From Tropicimonas sediminicola (GTDB lineage: Bacteria > Pseudomonadota > Alphaproteobacteria > Rhodobacterales > Rhodobacteraceae), in the NCBI RefSeq assembly GCF_900188335.1, contig NZ_FZOY01000011.1:62001-126000 (forward strand): DNA of 64,000 nucleotides, given 5' to 3'. Position 1 is the first letter of the stretch; each line of letters starts with the position of its first letter. Below are positions 57,420 to 64,000 of the stretch, piece after piece. The notes beneath the pieces are model-generated. The model saw only the letters and a list, made by a program, of their open reading frames with translations, ran no database searches and was not told the origin of the DNA. Made by a program: the position numbers and the translations under genes.

Positions 57420-57728
57420 CTATCGATTGTAGGCCTCGATCTCGATGGCGAGCCGCGTCTGCTTGTCCGCCAGCTCCTTCATGATGTCCTTGCGCAGCGC
57501 CGGATCATGCTCGCCGTTCAGTCTTTCCCGAAGCGCGGCGATCTCGATGTTGAGCAGAACCGGAACGGGCCTCGCGTCGGACTCGGCCAGCAGCTTGTCG
57601 ATCACGCTGGGCGCGGGGCCTTCGAGATCCGGGATCGGCTCGCCGGAACCGGAGAGGTCGTCGAACTCGCCCCGCGCCTCCATGCGGCTCAGAAAAAGGT
57701 CGATCGTGAGATTGAGTGGATGTGCCAT
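57420..57728 (-). CDS. DUF1992 domain protein
   Basis: A 102-residue cytoplasmic protein of the DUF1992 family, which is related to the C-terminal part of certain J-domain proteins (DnaJ homologue subfamily C member 28). The motif RMEARGEFDDLSGSGEPIPD carries the family's GxGxP-like turn; ERLNGEHDPALRKDIMKELA is the conserved helix. The ATG at 57728 (MAHPLNLTID) is preferred; an upstream codon adds five residues. Molecular role unknown. It lies upstream of the phytase-like gene on the same strand with a 108-base gap, so co-expression is possible but not required. Confidence 0.85.
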   Translation of the reverse strand: MAHPLNLTIDLFLSRMEARGEFDDLSGSGEPIPDLEGPAPSVIDKLLAESDARPVPVLLNIEIAALRERLNGEHDPALRKDIMKELADKQTRLAIEIEAYNR

Positions 57729-57838
57729 TGAACAGCCTCGCAAGCCGCCGAAATAAGCATTTCCCCAGAAGATTCAATCGCCACGCCCTGCGACGAACCG
57801 ACCTGCCCCCACCTGGTCACTGCCGAAATGGAGTCGCC

Positions 57839-58579
57839 TCAGAATGGGCGGACGACATTGCCCGAGTAGAAGAACACCCCGAGCCCCACGAGGAACAGCA
57901 CGTCTCCGGCCACGGCATGCAGCAGGAACGCCATCGGGAAGGACCGACGCATCTCGTAGGCCCAGGCAAATGCCAACCCGCCCACGAAGGTCATGAAGAG
58001 CACCACCCAGGACCAGTACATGAGGTGCGCCAGCGAGAAGATCGCTGCATTGAGCAGCAGCGCCGCCCACCGCTGCCGGGGCAGGATCGACTGGTAGCGG
58101 CGGAAGTAGAGCGCCCGGAAGAGCAACTCCTGCGGAAGTGCGGAGAGCAGCGGATAGAGCAGCAGGATCATGATCATCAGCTCCGGCTGCCGCCGCACCA
58201 GCGCGAACAGCGCCTCCGGCCGCACCAGCCAGAGCAGCGCGGCTCCGAAAAGCATGACCAGAAGGCCGATCAGCCAGATCCATGCCCAGTCGATCCTGTC
58301 GCGCCCTGCGAACAGGTCGCGCCAGCGGAACGCCGCTGTGCGGTGCAGCAGGACCAGCCCGACGGCGGTCATTCCGAACAGCACCGAAAACATCTGGCGC
58401 GGCGGCACAAGGATCGCCATGACGAGCGGCGCGAGCACGAAAAGGGCAAGGAACTCGGCGCGGAGCCGTCCCGCACCGCGTTTGCTGCTCGATCCCGCCT
58501 CGATCATCGCCTGCTCACCATGCGCGGACCCTGTGCCGAAGCGCAGAGCCACGCAATGGCGGATCGCCTCGGAAGTCAT
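57839..58579 (-). CDS. CPBP-family intramembrane metalloprotease-like protein
   Basis: A 246-residue membrane protein of the CPBP (CAAX protease and bacteriocin-processing) family with six to eight TM segments. The conserved motifs are LPQELLFRALYFRRY (usually EExxxR; the first Glu is Gln here), the His in FSLAHLMYWSW, and HAVAGDVLFL. Members cleave peptides or confer self-immunity. The Gln substitution occurs in some family members, but loss of protease activity is possible. The ATG at 58579 was chosen because GAGGG lies about seven bases upstream; ATG 58507 is an alternative. Neighbours give no substrate hint; it is divergent from carB. Confidence 0.8.
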   Translation of the reverse strand: MTSEAIRHCVALRFGTGSAHGEQAMIEAGSSSKRGAGRLRAEFLALFVLAPLVMAILVPPRQMFSVLFGMTAVGLVLLHRTAAFRWRDLFAGRDRIDWAWIWLIGLLVMLFGAALLWLVRPEALFALVRRQPELMIMILLLYPLLSALPQELLFRALYFRRYQSILPRQRWAALLLNAAIFSLAHLMYWSWVVLFMTFVGGLAFAWAYEMRRSFPMAFLLHAVAGDVLFLVGLGVFFYSGNVVRPF

Positions 58580-58710
58580 CACTTTCCCTCGCGACGGCCT
58601 GTGTACGCCCAATCCGTTTCCACCTCCGGTCATCCCGCCCCTTGCGCCCCCCCGCCCGCTGTCTATAACGCAGGCAATTTGCGCCGACCCTGCTGCCCGG
58701 AGACTCACTC

Positions 58711-62067
<3,357 letters not shown>

Positions 62068-62085
62068 GGACCGACGGCCGGAACG

Positions 62086-62166
62086 GGCCGCCGCGCGCGC
62101 AGCGCGCGGCCACGCCCAACCGGGACCGGGGCATCTTCGATGCCTCGGCCCCGGGCGGGAGCAGCC
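62086..62166 (+). repeat. Family A intergenic element, copy 6
   Basis: Starts 18 bases after the carB stop. Stem 1 arms CGCGCGC / GCGCGCG, linker GCCCAACCGGG, stem 2 arms GGCATC / GATGCC around TTC, then CCCCGGGCGGGAGC. Stem 2 keeps the CATC-TTC-GATG core of copy 1 but with a changed outer pair. Confidence 0.7.
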
Positions 62167-62260
62167 CGTTGACGGCGGCTACAGGATGTCCGGTTTTCGG
62201 CGGCGGCTTCGGATGATACCCCTGCCCGGGCAAGACCACATTCCAAGCACCCGAAGCCCG

Positions 62261-63001
62261 ATGAAGCACGTTTTCATAATCACCTATGGCCGGACCGGCT
62301 CCACCGCGCTGATGAAGGCGCTCAACTCCATTAAGGGCGCCTGCCTGCGCGGGGAGAACGGCGGCCTGCTGCGTCCGATCGCCGAGGCCTTCATGATTTC
62401 GCAGCGCTCCCGGCGGCGCCATGGCGAGGCCAGCGGGCCGGTGTCCCATCCCTGGTACGGCGCCGGGGAGATGCGGCCGCACAGGTTCGGCACGAACCTC
62501 GCCCAGGCCTTTACCCGCGACGTGCTCGCGCCGCCCGACGGCACGCGGCTCACCGGCTTCAAGGAGATCCGCTACACCGCCGACGGCCTGACCGATCAGG
62601 CCTTCCGGGGCATCCTGCGCTTCATGCTCACCCAGTTCGAGGACTCCCGTGTCATCTTCCTGACCCGGAACCCCGATGAAGTGGCCGATTCCGCCTGGTG
62701 GCAGACCCGCGACCGCGACATCGTGATCGACGTTCTGGAAGCCACGATCGAGCGCTTCAGGCACGCCCACGAGGACTTCCCTGAGCAGACCTTTCTCCTC
62801 GACCATGCCAGCTTCAATTCCGACCCCGAGGGCCTGCGCCCGCTGCTGCAATGGCTCGGCGAGGAGATTCCGCCCGAGGCGCTGGCCGCGGCACTGGCCG
62901 AACGGGTGGCCGAGGCCTCCGGTACCGGCAGCCCGGACGAGGAGGATGCCGACGCCTCCGAAGACACCGAGCCCGAACTCGCGGCGGACCTGTCGCACTG
63001 A
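62261..63001 (+). CDS. Sulfotransferase-like protein
   Basis: A 246-residue protein with the PAPS-binding 5'-phosphosulfate loop near the N-terminus (FIITYGRTGSTALMKALNSI) and a 3'-phosphate motif region SRVIFLTRNPDEVADSAWW near residues 130-148. The C-terminal part is a helical region ending in an acidic tail (SPDEEDADASEDTEPELAAD). Such sulfotransferases modify carbohydrates, lipids or small molecules; the acceptor is unknown. The ATG at 62261 (MKHVFIITYGRTG) begins at the conserved strand; an upstream in-frame codon at 62186 falls near the family A element. Followed by the FabH-like gene 121 bases on. Confidence 0.82.
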   Translation: MKHVFIITYGRTGSTALMKALNSIKGACLRGENGGLLRPIAEAFMISQRSRRRHGEASGPVSHPWYGAGEMRPHRFGTNLAQAFTRDVLAPPDGTRLTGFKEIRYTADGLTDQAFRGILRFMLTQFEDSRVIFLTRNPDEVADSAWWQTRDRDIVIDVLEATIERFRHAHEDFPEQTFLLDHASFNSDPEGLRPLLQWLGEEIPPEALAAALAERVAEASGTGSPDEEDADASEDTEPELAADLSH

Positions 63002-63122
63002 CATCTGACCGGTGCCGACCTGCCCGGAAATGCCGCTGCGACGCGACGGCGTTCACGCCGGATTTGCTTGACCTTCCTTCGCAACCGGGTGCAAGGACGG
63101 GCACCCAGAAGGAGGGGCATCG

Positions 63123-64000
63123 ATGCATCAGCCAGCGATAACCGGTGCGGGGGTCTTCACGCCGTCGCAGGCCATTTACAACGACGAACTCGTCGCCGCC
63201 TACAACGCCTATGCCGACCGCAGCAACGCCGCCAATGCCGAGGCGATCGCCGCCGGCGAGGCCGAGCCGCTGGCCCATTCCTCCTCCGAATTCATCGTCC
63301 ACGCCTCCGGCATCGAGAGCCGCTTCGTGCTCGACAAGACCGGCACCCTCGACCCCGAGATCATGCACCCCGTCTTCCGGGCGCGAAGCGACGACGAACC
63401 CTCCCTGATGGCCGAGATCGGCGTGGAGGCCTGCAACGCCGCGCTCCGCCAGGCAGGTATCGCCGCCGAGGAGATCGACCTGGTGATCTGCGCCGCGTCG
63501 AACCACGAGCGCGCCTACCCGGCCATCGCCATCGAGATCCAGCAGTTGCTGGGCTGCGGCGGCTTCGGATTCGACATGAACGTCGCCTGTTCCTCCGCCA
63601 CCTTCGGCCTTCAGGCCGCGGCCGACATGATCCGCACGGGGTCCGTCCGCAAGGCGCTGGTGGTGAACCCCGAGATCTGCTCGGCGCATCTCGAATGGCG
63701 CGACCGGGATTGCCATTTCATCTTCGGCGACGTCTGCACCGCCACCGTCGTCGAACGGGCCGAGGACGCGAAGGGGGATCACTTCCTGATCCGCTCCACC
63801 CGCTGCGCCACCGAGTTCTCGAACAACATCCGCAACAACAACGGCTTCCTGCGTCGCACCCGCGAGGGGCACATGGACGACCGCCGGGACATGCTCTTCA
63901 TGCAGGAGGGCCGAAAGGTCTTCAAACAGGTGCTGCCGCTGGTCTGCGCCCATATCGCGGATCACATGGAAGCCGAGGGCATCGCGGCCGACCAGCTCAG
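63123..64000 (+). CDS. Beta-ketoacyl-ACP synthase III-like protein (C-terminus beyond the window)
   Basis: The first 292 codons of a FabH/KAS III-like thiolase-fold enzyme, open to the window edge. It begins AITGAGVFTPSQAIYNDEL, and the catalytic Cys is in FDMNVACSSATFGLQAAADM near residue 157. ATVVERAEDAKGDHF and CATEFSNNIRNNNGFLRRTR follow; the catalytic His and Asn would lie near or beyond the visible end. Compared with E. coli FabH it has an insertion of about 30 residues after the first helix (YADRSNAANAEAIAAGEAEP), as in the longer alphaproteobacterial group. The AAGGAGG ribosome-binding site precedes ATG 63123 by about six bases. Substrate unknown. Confidence 0.88.
   Translation, partial: MHQPAITGAGVFTPSQAIYNDELVAAYNAYADRSNAANAEAIAAGEAEPLAHSSSEFIVHASGIESRFVLDKTGTLDPEIMHPVFRARSDDEPSLMAEIGVEACNAALRQAGIAAEEIDLVICAASNHERAYPAIAIEIQQLLGCGGFGFDMNVACSSATFGLQAAADMIRTGSVRKALVVNPEICSAHLEWRDRDCHFIFGDVCTATVVERAEDAKGDHFLIRSTRCATEFSNNIRNNNGFLRRTREGHMDDRRDMLFMQEGRKVFKQVLPLVCAHIADHMEAEGIAADQL

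Overview
The window is about 64 kb of GC-rich chromosomal DNA that looks like an alphaproteobacterium of the Rhodobacterales (roseobacter-type Rhodobacteraceae). The evidence is the gene order ruvC-ruvA-ruvB / hypothetical / ybgC-tolQ-tolR-tolA-tolB-pal-cpoB-tilS-ftsH, the DUF484-xerC pair, a phosphatidylcholine synthase, a single-chain glycine decarboxylase and a dimethylglycine/sarcosine-dehydrogenase-type flavoprotein. Most of the window is densely packed core genome. I see no insertion sequence, prophage, CRISPR array, rRNA or tRNA.

Layout. 1-11.6 kb: the end of an amidohydrolase, a CBS-domain protein, two FAD-dependent amine oxidoreductases, an AhpD-like protein, panC-panB, a lone pdeM, a hotdog thioesterase, folD and fhs. 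11.7-24.3 kb, all minus strand: tol-pal envelope genes leading into tilS and ftsH, then the RuvABC Holliday-junction genes. 24.6-36.1 kb: a DUF1127 protein, prmA, a P-loop kinase-like gene with no ordinary start codon, msrA, an MFS carrier, a YeeE/YedE sulfur transporter, priA, fsa, DUF484-xerC and pcs. 36.1-40.9 kb: gcvTHP behind a tandem glycine riboswitch. 41.7-55.0 kb: a galactoside utilisation locus. 55.1-64 kb: a phytase/esterase-like secreted protein, a DUF1992 protein, a CPBP membrane protein, carB, a sulfotransferase-like protein and the start of a FabH-like synthase.

One-carbon metabolism recurs: the demethylating flavoprotein, folD, fhs and gcvTHP all make or use tetrahydrofolate-bound one-carbon units, and PanB consumes methylene-THF. 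The galactoside locus is the main accessory system. IclR and a UgpC-type ATPase diverge from a ten-gene plus-strand run: binding protein, two permeases, GH36 alpha-galactosidase, SDR dehydrogenase, KDGal kinase, KDPGal aldolase, SMP-30 lactonase, GH42 beta-galactosidase and aldose epimerase. Together these import alpha- and beta-galactosides, hydrolyse them inside the cell and feed galactose into the De Ley-Doudoroff route. Galactonate dehydratase is the one step missing here. A near-perfect palindrome sits over the -10 region in the divergent promoter.

The least explained signals are two families of dispersed intergenic elements. Family A (six copies) has conserved linkers around two stems whose sequences differ between copies but stay paired. 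Family B (three long and two short copies) is a hairpin followed by a GAGGATATTT-type tail. Candidate FNR, Pho and LexA sites were read by eye and are tentative.
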